Shown: positions 44,801 to 56,791, counted from the first letter of the stretch. The stretch: 64,000 bases of DNA from Closterium sp. Naga37s-1 (GCA_947471745.1 CANJKZ010000142.1:3774501-3838500), one strand, 5' to 3'. The notes: a model not told the origin generated them from the letters alone. Numbers and translations are program-made.

Positions 44801-47748
44801 TCCCCCCGCCACCGCACTTCCTTGTGCCAGGTCCCCCCCCGGTAGACCCCCTTCCCCCTCAGGGTCCTGCCCCTTCAGGTGTGTCCCAGGTAGACGCAGT
44901 CGAGCCGGTCGAGGTTGCTGGTGACTCTGGTCCTGCTGCGGGTGCTGAGCCTGGGGGTGCTGAGTCTGGGGGTGCTGAGCCTGGGGGTACTGCGACTGGG
45001 GGTGCTGAGCCTGGGGGTGCGGAGTCTGGGGGTACTGAGCCGTGGGGTGCTGCTACTGGGGGTGCTGAGCCAGGGGGTGCTGCGTCTGGAGGTGCTGAGC
45101 CTGGAGCTGCGGAGCCTGCGGCCACTGGACCTCCCCTTGTGGCGTCTGGCGGTGCGGGACCTGGCGGTTCTCCGGGTGCTTCGCCTCGGCGGGAGCCCCT
45201 CTCTCCACAGGAGCTGCGTGAGTGGTTTGCCCGGCGCTGGAGGCGTGCTGCTGGAGCTGGAGGTTCTTCGGCTACTGAGGGTGCTGGTGCCGCGGGTCCC
45301 GGAGGTGCTGGAGCTGGAGCTGCTGAGGGTGTTGGCGCTGAGGCTACTGCTGTCGGTCCTGGAGGCGGTCCTGCTGGGGGTGCTACTGGTGCTGCTGGAG
45401 GTCCTGGAGCTGGAGGTGCTGCTGGCGCTGGTGCTCCCGCTTGGGGTACTGGTGCTGTCCCTGCTGTGTCTGGAGTCGCCTCGCGGCCTAGACCGTACTT
45501 CGTTCCGCTCCTTCAGCAGGTTCTTGGTCTCCCGCCTTCTACTGGTCCTCCTCCTCCCTTAGAGTGTCCACAGCCTGTCCTGTCACAGTTCCAGTTACAG
45601 CCGGCCTCCCCACTGCCCGCTCCTTCTCCCTACACTGGTCCTACTGGAGGTCTTGCTGAGCGTCGTGAGCCTGCGTCTCGTCCTGCGTCGCCTGTCCGTG
45701 CTGCTCGCACTAGTGGTCGTGGTTCGCGTCAGCGTCCTCCTCCTGTCCCTGGCACGCACCGGATGTCTCTGCGTCCGTCCACTGCTCCTCTGCGTGCCCC
45801 TTTGCCTTCTCCTCCTGAGTCCTCTCTTCCTGCTCTTCCTGACCCGGAGTCGGACTCTCTTCGTGCTGCCAGTCCTGCTGTCACACGTCTTCTTGCTACT
45901 GTCGTCACTGACCCCTCTTTTGAGTCCACTGCTGCGTCTGCACTTGTTGCTGAGCTCGTCGACTTTGCTGCTCGCTGTCGTCTAGACTACGCTGCCGGTC
46001 TTGTTGCTGAGTCTGCGTCTGTCTGTCCTCCGTCCGTCGGGGGTGAGTGTGCTCTTGGCACGGACGTCCTTGAGGACAGGCAGGAGGAGTTCCGGTGCCT
46101 GGCTGCTGCTTCACCTCATCTCGCGTCCGTACTACTTGCCCCTGAGGGAGACCCGGATGCACTAGACATCCCGACTCCGCGCTCTTACGCGGAGGCCGTA
46201 GAGGGTCCCTACTCCTCTCAGTGGCAGGCAGCTATGGATGCAGAGATGGCGTCCTGGAAGTCCACAGGCACCTACGTTGACGCGGTTCCCCCTCCTGGGG
46301 CGAACATCGTCAGTGGCATGTGGATCTTCAGGGTGAAGCGGCCGCCGGGCTCTCCACCTGTCTTCAAGGCGCGGTACGTCGCTCGTGGCTTCAGTCAGCG
46401 GCAGGGAGTTGACTACTTTCAGACCTTCTCTCCCACCCCGAAGATGACCACTCTTCGGGTGCTGCTGCACATAGCCGCTCAGCGCGACTACGAGCTCCAC
46501 TCTCTTGACTTCAGTACTGCTTTCTTGCAGGGTAGCCTGCACGAGGAGATCTGGCTGCGCCGTCCACCTGGCTTCACTGGGACTTTTCCTCCTGGCACCC
46601 AGTGGAGCCTCCGACGGCCAGTCTACGGTCTCCGCCAGGCACCGCGTGAGTGGCACGACACACTGAGGACTACGCTTGCGGCTCTTGGGTTTGCTCCCTC
46701 TACTGCTGACCCGTCGTTGTTTCTGCGCACCGACACTTCTTTGCCGCCGTTCTACGTCCTCGTGTACGTCGACGACTTGGTCTTTGCCACAGCTGACACT
46801 GCTGGACTAGCCTACGTGAAGTCCGAGCTGCAGAAGAGACACACGTGCACTGACCTGGGTGAACTGCGCAGCTACCTTGGCTTGCAGATCACTCGGGACA
46901 GAGCACGCCGCACCATTACCTTGACTCAGTCACACATGGTGCAGCAGGTCCTTCAGCGCTTCGGCTTCACGTACTCCTCGCCTCAGGCCACTCCTCTGTC
47001 TACTCGCCACTCGCTCTCAGCTCTGCCTTCGGATGAGTCCGTAGAGTCGAGTGGCCCGTACCCAGAGCTTGTTGGCTGCCTCATGTACCTGATGACCTGC
47101 ACACGACCTGAACTTGCATACCCTCTTAGCATTCTTGCACGCTATGTTGCTCCTGGGAGACACCGACCAGAGCACATGGCTGCAGCGAAGAGGGTGTTGC
47201 GCTACTTGTGCAGTACGTCGGGCATGGGGCTAGTGCTTGGAGGGCGGAGTCCAGTGGTCCTCACTGGGCACGCGGACGCTTCTTGGGCAGACGACCAGGC
47301 TACACAGCGGTCGTCGCAGGGTTACACCTTCAGTCTTGGTTCCGGCTCTGTCTCGTGGCGGGCTACTCGCTCGTCCTCTGTTCTCAGCTCCAGTTGTGAG
47401 GCTGAGATCTACGCCGGGGCCATGGCTGCACAGGAGCTTCGCTAGCTCACCTACCTGCTGACTGACCTTGGAGAGCCGCCTCGTTCTCCTCCAGTGCTGT
47501 ACGTAGACAACAAGGCCATGCTGGCCTTGTGTCGAGAGCAGCGCTTGGAGCACAGAACGAAGCACATTGCTCTCCGTTACTTTCTTGCTCGTGAGCTGCA
47601 GCAGCGTGGTCAGTTGCGACTTGCTTACGTGGCCTCTGAGGCCAACACTGCTGATGTGTTCACCAAGGCACTTGCGCCTTGTGACCATCAGCGCTTCTGC
47701 ACCCAGCTGGGTCTTGTACCTGTCTTGCCTCACTTGCTCTCTTCTTGA
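41887..47748 (+). CDS. Copia 1 Gag-Pol polyprotein, one TAG stop near the end
   Basis: A single frame from MATPSVLAFDAEG to LPHLLSS, broken only by TAG at 47443-47445, where copia 2 has TGG (Trp). Order: Gag (residues ~1-270), a Gly-rich block (42680-42900) in place of an obvious CCHC knuckle, protease FTLDSGASRSFF, GAG-pre-integrase WHHRLGHPS with C-x2-C, integrase core (MDVWGP, SDRGGEF, GIAERRIG), a long Gly/Ala-rich spacer with repeats (44930-45540), RT (FKARYVARGFSQ, LDFSTAFLQG, YVDDLVFA) and RNase H (HADASWADD, SCEAEIYAG, then DNKAMLALC beyond the stop). The stop removes the last RNase H part. Confidence 0.92.
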
Positions 47749-47953
47749 CCTTGCTTGTACTGTTACATATATATACCTGCTCTTGCTTGTCTAGCTCTAT
47801 ATATATATGTGTACTCCTGCATGTGAACTGGCCTTGTGGCCTTGTCGTTGTGCTCGGACTGTGTGGTGACTTTGTGATCCACCCTGAGCTTGCTCTGCTT
47901 TGCTTGACTGGTCTTGTGACCCCTTGTTCTCCCCCACTTTGCCTATGGGGGTG

Positions 47954-48089
47954 TGTCAGAACATTATATAGCTTATGCTGTTGTGTAGGCTATAGTGGGG
48001 TATCCCATAGGGGGTACAACCCAATTAGGGTTTCCTATTTGTACTCACTTCATTTCATAGTTCACTCATCCTCGTTCCTCATTTTCACA
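47954..48089 (+). repeat. 3' LTR of copia 1
   Basis: Same 136-nt LTR. Preceded by a purine-rich tract CTATGGGGGTG (polypurine tract). Confidence 0.95.
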
Positions 48090-48094
48090 AATCA

Positions 48095-49320
48095 CTCGGT
48101 GAGGGTCGGTTGGGTCGGGCAAGCGGCGTGACCTGTCAGTAGAGGGCCAGTCTGCTACTGACTCCTAGCGTTTCCCTGCTGCTTGGTCTGTTTCTGCTGC
48201 TCAGCTTCCCCCTTTCCCTTAGCGTTTTCCGGGCATTCGTTCTTGCGATGTCCCGGCCGATTGCACGCAAAGCAGCGCCCTTTGAACGGTGCAGCAGCGG
48301 CATTTGCGGCGACGGCACGTATCGTGGCGCCCTCGTTCGTCCCACGAGGCCGATGTCCCTAATGGCTGCTTCCGTAGGACCCCGGTCTCGGTCGGCGGAA
48401 GAAATCAAGTTTCTCCGCCATAGCGAGAATTTCTTGAAAATCGGTGACGCCGCGAAGCTGGATTTCCTGAGCGATGTCCTGCTTCAGGCCACCGATGTAG
48501 CGGTCGATGCGCTCGCTCTCGTGCATATATCCCACCTGCTCGCATAGCGCCATAAATCCGCTCGTGTAATCTTGGACGGAACCGAGTTGGCGCCAAGTGC
48601 GGAGCTTCTGTCGCGCCGCGATCGAAGCCGCGATTGGCTCGAAACGAGCGCGCAGACCTGCGCACCACGCGTCCCACGTGCGATACCGTACTGGGGCACC
48701 TCCACGAAATACGATGGCGCCCAGGGTCCGGTTTGTCCTTCCCGTGTCGGTAGAGTCGCGTAGTCCACCGGCTTCGTGACGATGACGCGCCACCAGTCCA
48801 TGGCGGGTCCTCGCAGCAACGACACGGCGTAGCGAATCTTCGCCGTATCCTCCGAGATGTAGTTCGCGTCGAAGAAAACGTTCAACGTGAAGAGCCACGC
48901 CTGAACGGTAGGACCACCCCGCTGACTTGGGTCAAAGCATGGCGGACGCTGCGGCTTTAGCGGCATCGGCGACGGAAGAGTTGATTCGCCGGCCGGCACT
49001 GAAATCGTGACTCGAGGCTGAGTCCTGGCCGCATTCGTCGCGTCGGGGTGTGTCGTGCCGTGGTCGTCGTCTCCGTCATGGCGGACGACGCCATCACTTG
49101 CGGCGCTCGCGGCTTGCCCCACACTTCCGTGCTGTGATGTATGTGGTGCGGGCTGAATCGGAGTGCCAGGTGCTTGGGATTGTGCCCGTGTGAGGTCGTT
49201 TTGCAGGGACGAGCGTTCTGTCGTCAGCGTCGCGATTTCCTCTGCGCTCTCGCGGATTTGTCGCAGCAGATCGTTCAAGTGCTCCTGCGTGAGAGTCGTG
49301 ACGTCGATATGTTCAGCCAT
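48095..49320 (-). pseudogene. Gypsy gag with CCHC zinc knuckle (frameshift and stops)
   Basis: Begins MAEHIDVTTLTQEHLNDLLR. Capsid region has PQRPPCFDPSQRGGP, FFDANYISEDTAKIRYAV and AMDWWRVIV. A frameshift near 48690-48700 changes frame before TWDAWCAGLRARFEP. TAG stops lie at 48359-48361 and 48154-48156. The zinc knuckle CFACNRPGHRKNEC (around 48240-48285) follows the first stop. The gag at 62950-64000 is a relative that is open over the matching region. Confidence 0.88.
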
Positions 49321-49505
49321 TTCGAAGGGCGTCGGCTCGTCTTAGTCTAGGCGCAGTCGTGGCTGCACGCGTTTACGAGAGAACGCGAGGACAGCGGCTC
49401 CTAGGTGCTAAGGTACGTGAGCCCCTTCGAGTGAAAAAACAAAAGTTGATTTCCTGGGGTGCGGAGATGCGCGGTCCGCAAAGGAAAGAGGCTCTGAATA
49501 CCAAG

Positions 49506-49644
49506 TGTTACGGGTGCAATGAATGGAAGTAGCGAGAATTGCACTAAGGTGTCAAACGAGTATATAATGTGAGCGAAGGCATGAGCGAACATTTATACGC
49601 GAAACATGCAAACGGTAACGCGGTGCGTGCGAGCTAGCTAGTGC
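49506..49644 (-). repeat. 5' LTR of the gypsy chromovirus, inner part
   Basis: Inner 139 nt of the LTR, next to the primer-binding site. The outer 188 nt are at 56604-56791, separated by the second copia element and its AGTGC duplication. Confidence 0.93.
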
Positions 49645-49786
49645 TGTCAAAACATATTTGTTTGTTCATGTTACTCTAGGTTGTGTAGGGTTCTTTCCTT
49701 AGAGGGTACAACTTCTCACTCTCGATAGTCTTGTACCCTCCTCCCTTACCCAATCGACATTCATCACCTAGCTAGAAGTTCTAACA
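49645..49786 (+). repeat. 5' LTR of copia 2
   Basis: 142 nt, TGTCAAAAC...TTCTAACA. Confidence 0.95.
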
Positions 49787-49959
49787 TGGTATTAAGAGCA
49801 CAATGCTCCTTAGGACCGAATGTTTAAAAGGGCCCACCACTACTTATTCGATCTGCTGCCCGAGTCGCGCCCCTAGGAGAAAAGCGAAATGCGAAACCGT
49901 GCCCTAGGCGAGACGGTTTATTCTTTCTGCCCTACACGCGATTTCTCTTTCTAGTCACG

Positions 49960-51320
49960 TGCGACCCCCCCCCCTGACCGCGCCCTAGCCGCCAGTACAG
50001 CCCGCGTAGGCCTGTCGCGTAGCACGTACAGCCCGGGTAGGCCCGTCGCGAAGCCCGTACAGCCTGCGTAGGCCCGTCGCGAAGCCCGTACAGCCCGCGC
50101 CAGGCCGTCGCGCAGCCTGTACAGCCCACGTCAGGCCCGCACCCAGCTCGTAAAGCCCGCGCCAGGCCCGCACGCAGCCCTTACAGCCCGCGCCTGGCCC
50201 GCACGCGGCCCGTGTTACTGCTGCACTCGCTGCTGCTGCTACACTACTGCGCCTGAACTGCTGCTGAAGTGCTGCTGCCGCCTGTACTGCCCTGCAACTG
50301 CTGCTGCTACTTGCTGCAGCTGCTCCTCCTTGCTGCTGCTGCTGCTACTTGCTGCAGCTGCTCCTCCTTGCTACTGCTACTACAGCTAGCGCTACTCACT
50401 GCTGCTGCTACTGACGCTACTCCTGTTACAGCTAGCGCTACTCACTGCTGCTGCTACTGAAGCTAGTGCTGCTACAGCTAGTGCTACTGCTGCTGCTGCT
50501 ACTACGGCACTTGCTACAGCTGCTACTGACTGAAGCTACGGCTGCTCCAGCTAGTGCTACTGCTGCAGCTCCTACTCCAGCACTTGCTACAGCTAGTGCT
50601 ACTGCTGCAGCTCCTACTCCAGCACTTGCTACAGCTAGTGCTACTGCTGCAGCTCCTAGTCGAGCACTTGCTACAGCTACTATTGACTGAAGCTACTCCA
50701 GCTACAGCTAGTGCTACTGCTGCAGCTCCTACTCCAGCACTTACTGCAGCTGCTTCTGACTGAAGCTACTGCTGCTACAGCTAGTACTACTACTGCAGCT
50801 CCTACTACTTCACTTGCTACAGCTAGTGCTACTGCTGCAGCTCCTACTCCAGCACTTGCTACAGCTGCTCCTGACTGAAACTACTGCTGCTTGACTGAAG
50901 CTACTGCTGCTACAGCTAGTGCTACTGCTGCAGCTCCTACTACTTCACTTGCTACATCTAGTGCTACTGCTGCTCTGCCACTGTGTCCGAGCCGCGCCGC
51001 CCAGCCCGAGCTGTCACTGCTGCTGCTACTGCAACTACTACTGCTACAGCTAGTGCTACTCGGTCTACTGCTGCTGCTGCTGCTGCTCGGTCTGCTGCTG
51101 CTGCCCGAGCCGCCCTGCTACTGCTGCTACTGGAGGGAGTACTGCTGGGAGTGGTGGAGGTGCGGCCTCTCACCCCCACCGAACCGCCCTGCTGCTGTTA
51201 CTACTGCTGCTGCTGCTACTTGTGCTACTGGGAGTGGAGGAGGTGCTGCTGGGAGTGCAGGAGGTGCTGCTGGCGCTGTAGGAGCTGGAGGTGCTGGACC
51301 TACTCCTGACAGTCACTGTC
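49960..51320 (+). repeat. Repetitive leader of copia 2
   Basis: Two arrays. 49985-50215: ~30-nt GTACAGCCCGCG(C/T)AGGCCCGTCGCG-type units. 50220-51120: ~42-nt units built from GCTAGTGCTACTGCTGCAGC and CCTACTCCAGCACTTGCTACA. They occupy the place where Gag would be encoded; no capsid-like sequence is present. Confidence 0.85.
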
Positions 51321-51324
51321 TGTC

Positions 51325-54300
51325 ATGGCCACTTCCGCGGCAGTCGCTGCGGCCAGGGGTGGACAGCAGCGGGCACTGCTTCTCCCGGACGACCCCACCC
51401 CTCGGCAGCTTCGTGAGTGGGTTATTCAGCGAGGTCGTCCTGGTGGTGGAGGTTATCGTTCTGTTAAGACCGCTACTCTTGGTGTTAGTGAGTCTGCTGC
51501 CACTCCAGGTGTTAGTCAGTCTGCTGCCACTCCAGGTGCTAGTGAGTCTGCTGCAGCTCTAGGTGCCCGTGAGTCTACCGACGCTCTAGTTGCTAGTGCG
51601 TCTACTACCACAGGTCATGCCTCAGCTGAGGTCTTGCACACTTTCACGCTGGACTCCGGCGCGTCACGTTGCTTCTTCCGTGATTGCACCACAGTCACAC
51701 CACTCACAGCACCTGTCCCAGTCTCACTGGCTGACCCCTCTGGGGGCCCAGTGGTTGCGAGAGCCTCCACGGTCCTCCCTTGTCCAGCAGTCCCCTCCGG
51801 CTCTTTGTCAGGTCTCCACCTCCCCACGTTCTCGACGAACTTGGTGAGCAACGCTGCCATTCAGGATGTCTGGGTTGATACCTTTATTCCTGGAGGGCAG
51901 CGTGTGGTGATCTGTACGTGCTCCCGGACTGGCCGTCACCTGGCTACGTTCACTCGACAGCCTGGGTCTAGTCTGTACACACTGACCACTGCGTCTGCAC
52001 AGGTGGCTGAGTCAGGTCAGGTAGCTACGTCTAGTCGAGCGTCTGCGTCAGGGCAGTTAGCTGCGTCTTGCTCGTGCCGAGTACTCACGCACGAGACTCA
52101 GCGCTGGCACCACCGTCTTGGTCACCCCTCCCTGCAGCGTCTGCGCAGCATGCACTCCCGGCTCCTGGTCACTGGCCTCCCTGAGACCCTGCCCCCCCTC
52201 CCGCGCTCACTTGCGCCGCCGTGCCTTCCTTGCGTCGAGGGGCGGCAGCGCGCCGCTCCTCACTCCTCCGAGTTTCCTCCGACCACTGCTCCTCTGCAGA
52301 CTCTCCACATGGACGTGTGGGGCCCGGCCCCCGTCGGTGGAACGGACCAGGAGCGCTACTTCCTGCTGGTGGTTGACGACTACACACGCTACACCACAGT
52401 CTTCCCCTTGCGGCGCAAGGCGGATGTCAGTGGTGTCTTGATCCCCTGGATCCGTGCTACTCGTCACCAGCTGCGCGAGCGGTTTCGGCGGGACTTTCCA
52501 GTCCTCCATCTGCACTCTGACAGGGGTGGTGAGTTCTCCTCTGGCGTCCTTGAGACGTTCTGCGAGGATGAGGGCATCGCCCAGTCGTTCACGCTTCCGG
52601 CCTCTCCGCAGAAAAATGGGATCGCTGAGCGTCGCATTGGCCTAATCATGGAGGTTGCTCGTACCTCCATGATCCATGCGGCTGCTCCCCATTTCCTGTG
52701 GCCGTTTGCGGTCCGATACGCCGCGCATCAGCTCAACCTCTGGCCCCGTGTCTCTGCTCCAGAGACCTCGCCCACACTCCGTTGGACGGGACAGCCTGGT
52801 GATGCGTCGTCGTTTCGGGTCTGGGGCGCGCTCTCCCTTGTTCGCGATACCAAAGCGAGCAAGCTCTCCCCTCGCACTCTCCGCTGTGTCTTCCTGGGTT
52901 TCCCCACCGACGCTCCACCCTGGCAGTTCTACCACCCTGCCTCGCGTCGTGTTCTGTCCTCTCAGGATGTCACCTTTGACGAGTCGGTCTGTTACTACCG
53001 ACTTCACCCGCACGCGTCCCACCCGGTCCCTCTCGCACCTCTCTTCCTGGTACCAGTCCCCCCCCCGGTAGACCCCCTTCCCCCACAGGGTCCTGCTCCC
53101 TCAGGTGTGTCCCAGGTAGACCCACCCCCCTTGGATGAGCCAGTTGAGATCTCTTCTGACTCCTCTGACTCACCCGAGGGGGGTGACGCCGTCGCCGACG
53201 ACACGGCGACCACTCGCCGCACTCCTCGCTTGGAGACCCCCCCGGGTTTCCCGCCACGACCGTCTTCGCCGCCTCCGCAGCCTGCTGCTGTGGACTCTGG
53301 AGCTGAGACTACTGGAGCTGGGGCTGGGGGTGGTGAGTCCGGGGGTGCCCGCTCTCCTCGTCTGGCTACACCCCCCGGGTTCCCACCTTTGCCGTCTTCG
53401 CCGCCTCTGCAGCCTGCTGCTGTGGACACTAGAGCAGAGACTGCGGGTACTGAGCCTGGGGGTGTTGGGACTGAGGGTACTGAGCCTGGGGGTGCTGGGA
53501 CTGAGGGTACTGAGCCTGGGGGTTCTGGGACTGAGGGTACTGGGCCTGAGGGTGCTGCGACTGAGGGTACTGGGCCTGCGAGTGCTGAGACCGAGGGTCC
53601 TGCCTCTGGGGGTGCTGCGAGTTCGGGTGCTGACTATGGGGGTGCTGCGAGTCCTTCTGGTGTTGGTGTCGTCGCAGCTCCTAGCGGAGGTCCTGGAGCT
53701 ACTGGTGCTGGAGGTACTGGAGGTACTGCTGGTGCTGGAGGTCCTGGAGGTACTGCTGGTGCTGGAGGTACTGGAGGTACTGCTGGTGCTGGAGGTCGTG
53801 GAGCTGCTGGAGCTGCTGGTGCTGGAGGAGCTGGAGCTGCTGGGGCTGGAGGTGCTGGAGGTGCTGGAGGTCCTGGTGGAGTTATTGGTGCTCTTCGCCA
53901 CCTTCTCAGTCTTCAGCCAGGTGCTATTGGTTTCCCTGTGGCAGGTACTACTCCTCCGTTGCTGTGTCCACCGGCGGACCAGTCACAGCCGCCACTGCTA
54001 CCACACTCCCCACTGCCTGCTCCTGCTCCATACACTGCGGTGTCAGAGTCCCTGACTGAGCGTCGAGAGCCTGAGACTCGTGCTTCCACCCCTGAGCGTC
54101 GAGAGCCTGAGTCTAGCTTTGACCTTGAGCCTGAGCCTAGAGCTGTTGTCCGTGCTCGTGTTCCTCGTGTTCGTCGTCAGCGTGCTCCGGCTGTCCCCGG
54201 CACTCACGATATGACACTCCGTCCTTCCTCTGATCCTCATCGTGTTGTCCTACCGTTACCTCCTGCGTCCTCTTTGCCTGACGTTGCTGACCCTCCGTCT

Positions 54301-56210
54301 GACCTTGCTCGTGCGTCCAGTCCGACTGTTACTCGCCTTCTTGCTACGGTTGTGACGGACCCTACGTTCTCGTCTCCTGCTGCGTCTGCCCTAATAGCTG
54401 AGCTCGTTGACTTTGCTGCTGTGTACCGCCTCGACTACCTTGCGAGTCTTGTCTCTGACCCTGTCCCTGCCTGTCCTCCGTCCGTCGGGGGTGAGACTGC
54501 TCTTGGCTGCACTGCCCTTGGCTGTGACGTTCTTGAGGACAGACAGGAGGAGATGGAGTGCCTTGCTGCCGCTTCACCCCATCACGCGACCATGCTGCTT
54601 GCCCCTGAGGGAGACCCGGATGCACTTGACATCCCCACCCCGCGCTCCTACAGGGAGGCGATTTCGGGTGAGTACTCCTCTCAGTGGCAGACAGCCATGG
54701 ACGCAGAGATGGCTTCCTGGAAGTCCACAGGCACCTACGTCGACGAGGTTCCCCCACCTGGGGCGAACATCGTCAGTGGCATGTGGATTTTCAGGGTGAA
54801 GCGGCCGCCGGGTTCTCCGCCTGCCTTCAAGGCACGTTACGTTGCTCGAGGCTTCAGTCAGCGTGAGGGGGTTGACTTCTTTCAGACCTTCTCCCCCACC
54901 CCGAAGATGACCACTCTTCGGGTGTTGCTACACGTTCCAGCTCAGCGTGACTACGAGCTGTACTCCCTCGACTTCTCGATAGCTTTCTTGCAGGGTAGCC
55001 TTCACGAGGCCATCTGGTTGCGCCGTCCACAGGGCTTCACTGGGTCGTTTCCTGCGGGTACCCAGTGGAGCCTACGGCGACCAGTGTACGGCCTGCGTCA
55101 GGCGCCCCGCGAGTGGCACGACACACTGAGGACGACACTTGCGGCTCTTGGGTTTGCTCCTTCGACTGCTGACCCGTCGCTGTTTCTACGCACCGACACT
55201 TCGCTGCCGCCGTTCTACATCCTCGTGTACGTCGACGACTTGGTTTTGCTACTGCTGACACTGAGGCACTGGCCCTAGTGAAGGCGGAGCTGCAGGAGAG
55301 ACACACTTGCACTGACCTGGGTGAGCTGCGGAGCTATCTTGGCTTGCAGATCACCCGGGACAGAGCACGGCGCACCATCACCCTGACTCAGTCCCACATG
55401 GTGCACCAGGTCCTTCAGCGCTTCGGCTTCCAGTTCTCCTCGCCACAGCCCACTCCTCTGTCTACCGGCCACTCGCTCTCAGCTCCACCTTCGGACGAGT
55501 CCGTAGAGCCGAGTGGTCCGTACCCAGAGCTTGTGGGTTGCCTCGTATACCTGATGACGTGCACACGACCTGACCTCACGTACCCTCTCAGCCTTCTGGC
55601 TCGCTACGTGGCACCTGGTAGACATCGAAAGGTGCACTGGGATGCTGCGAAGAGGGTACTGTGTTACTTGTGCAGTATATCGGGCATGGGGCTCGTGCTT
55701 GGAGGACGGGGTTCAGTGGTACTTACCGGACACTCTGACGCTTCTTGGGCCGACGACCAGGCGACTCAGCGTTCGTCACAGGGTTACACCTTCAATCTTG
55801 GCTCTGGTTCTGTCTCGTGGAGGTCCACTCGTTCTTCGTCTATACTTGGCTCCAGCTGCGAGGCCGAGATCTACGCTGGGGCCATGGCTGCACAGGAGCT
55901 ACGCTGGCTGACCTACCTGCTGACCGACTTGGGGGAGAGGCCTCGTTCTCCTCCAGTTCTGTACGTCGACAACAAGGCAATGCTTGCCTTGTGTCGTGAG
56001 CAGAGACTGGAGCACAGAACGAAGCACATTGCTCTTCGCTACTTCCTTGCGCGTGAGCTGCAGCAGCGTGGTCAGCTGCGCCTTGCTTGCGTGGCCTCAC
56101 GGGCCAACACTGCTGATGTCTTCACCAAGGCCCTTGGGTCTGGTGATCATCAGCGTTTCTGCACTGCTCTTGGGCTTGTGCCCACTCTGCCTCACCTGCT
56201 GGTTGCTTGA
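51325..56210 (+). pseudogene. Copia 2 Pol without Gag, frameshift in RT
   Basis: Opens MATSAAVAAARGGQQRALLL and goes almost directly to protease (FTLDSGASRCFF), pre-integrase (WHHRLGHPS), integrase (MDVWGP, SDRGGEF, GIAERRIG), Gly/Ala spacer (53300-53880), and RT (FKARYVARGFSQ, LDFSIAFLQG, YVDDLV). A one-base deletion in a T run near 55243-55247 shifts frame right after YVDD. The remaining RT/RNase H runs in the next frame from 55278 to 56210 (HSDASWADD, SCEAEIYAG, DNKAMLALC). The Gag region seen in copia 1 is missing, so the copy should be non-autonomous. Confidence 0.9.
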
Positions 56211-56456
56211 CTTGCTCTTGTTGTACACTGCTATATATATTTATACCTGCATGATTACTCCTGCTAGGTTGTAATCAGTGTACTACATTGCTATTTATAA
56301 ATTTGCATGTGAACTGGCCTTGTGGCCGCCTGCTTGTGCTCAGATTGTGTGGTGTCCTTGAGATCCACCCTGGGATTTGCCTTGCTTGTTCTCTTGCTTG
56401 ACTGGTCTTGTGACCACTGTTCGGTTTGGCTATCCCCTACTTCACCTATGGGGGTG

Positions 56457-56598
56457 TATCAAAACATATTTGTTTGTTCATGTTACTCTAGGTTGTGTAG
56501 GGTTCTTTCCTTAGAGGGTACAACTTCTCACTCTCGATAGTCTTGTACCCTCCTCCCTTACCCAATCGACATTCATCACCTAGCTAGAAGTTCTAACA
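56457..56598 (+). repeat. 3' LTR of copia 2
   Basis: 142 nt, starts TATCAAAAC (TG mutated to TA). Preceded by the polypurine-like CTATGGGGGTG. Confidence 0.95.
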
Positions 56599-56603
56599 AG
56601 TGC

Positions 56604-56791
56604 TACGCTGGAAGCGAGGCTCGGGCTAGTCCCGAAGCGTAGGCCGACACGGCCAGGCCAGCAGTGCGAGGTTTGGTGAAACAGTGCGCGCGAAGTCGGC
56701 GAAGCCCCGTTAGCAGTAACGGGCGAACAACGGCTGCTGCTGTACGCGATGTTGCAGGGTGCGCTAAGGAATATCGAGAAAATTCCTTACA
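56604..56791 (-). repeat. 5' LTR of the gypsy chromovirus, outer part
   Basis: Outer 188 nt of the interrupted LTR; identical by eye to 37091-37278. Followed by the AGTAC target duplication. Confidence 0.93.

Larger units (their letters stand above)
40718..48089 (+). mobile_element. Ty1/copia retrotransposon 1, nested between gypsy gag and protease
   Basis: Target duplication AATCA (40713-40717 and 48090-48094). LTRs 40718-40853 and 47954-48089, 136 nt each, TG...CA, one difference (T/C in CATTT(T/C)ATAG). Primer site TGGAATCAGAGC at 40854 resembles initiator-Met tRNA complementarity. Transcribed opposite to its gypsy host. Total 7372 nt, long for copia because of a ~1-kb repetitive leader and Gly/Ala-rich insertions. 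Confidence 0.95.
49645..56598 (+). mobile_element. Ty1/copia retrotransposon 2, nested in the gypsy 5' LTR
   Basis: Target duplication AGTGC (49640-49644 and 56599-56603). LTRs 49645-49786 and 56457-56598, 142 nt each, differing only at the second base (TG versus TA at the 3' copy start). Primer site TGGTATTAAGAGCA at 49787. 6954 nt. Different LTR family from copia 1 but closely similar pol. Confidence 0.95.
36952..56791 (-). mobile_element. Ty3/gypsy chromovirus retrotransposon, interrupted by two copia elements
   Basis: Target duplication AGTAC at 36947-36951 and 56792-56796. The element is on the minus strand. The 3' LTR is 36952-37278 (327 nt); the 5' LTR is split into 49506-49644 and 56604-56791 by a copia insertion (139+188=327). 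LTRs begin and end TG...CA. By my reading they differ at one base (36971 versus 49525), so the insertion is recent. Primer site TGGTATTCAGAGCC lies just inside the 5' LTR (about 49490-49503 on the minus strand). A purine tract (GAGGGGGGGGGTAG on the minus strand) abuts the 3' LTR. Gene order gag-protease-RT-RNase H-integrase-chromodomain is typical of chromoviruses. Confidence 0.93.
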
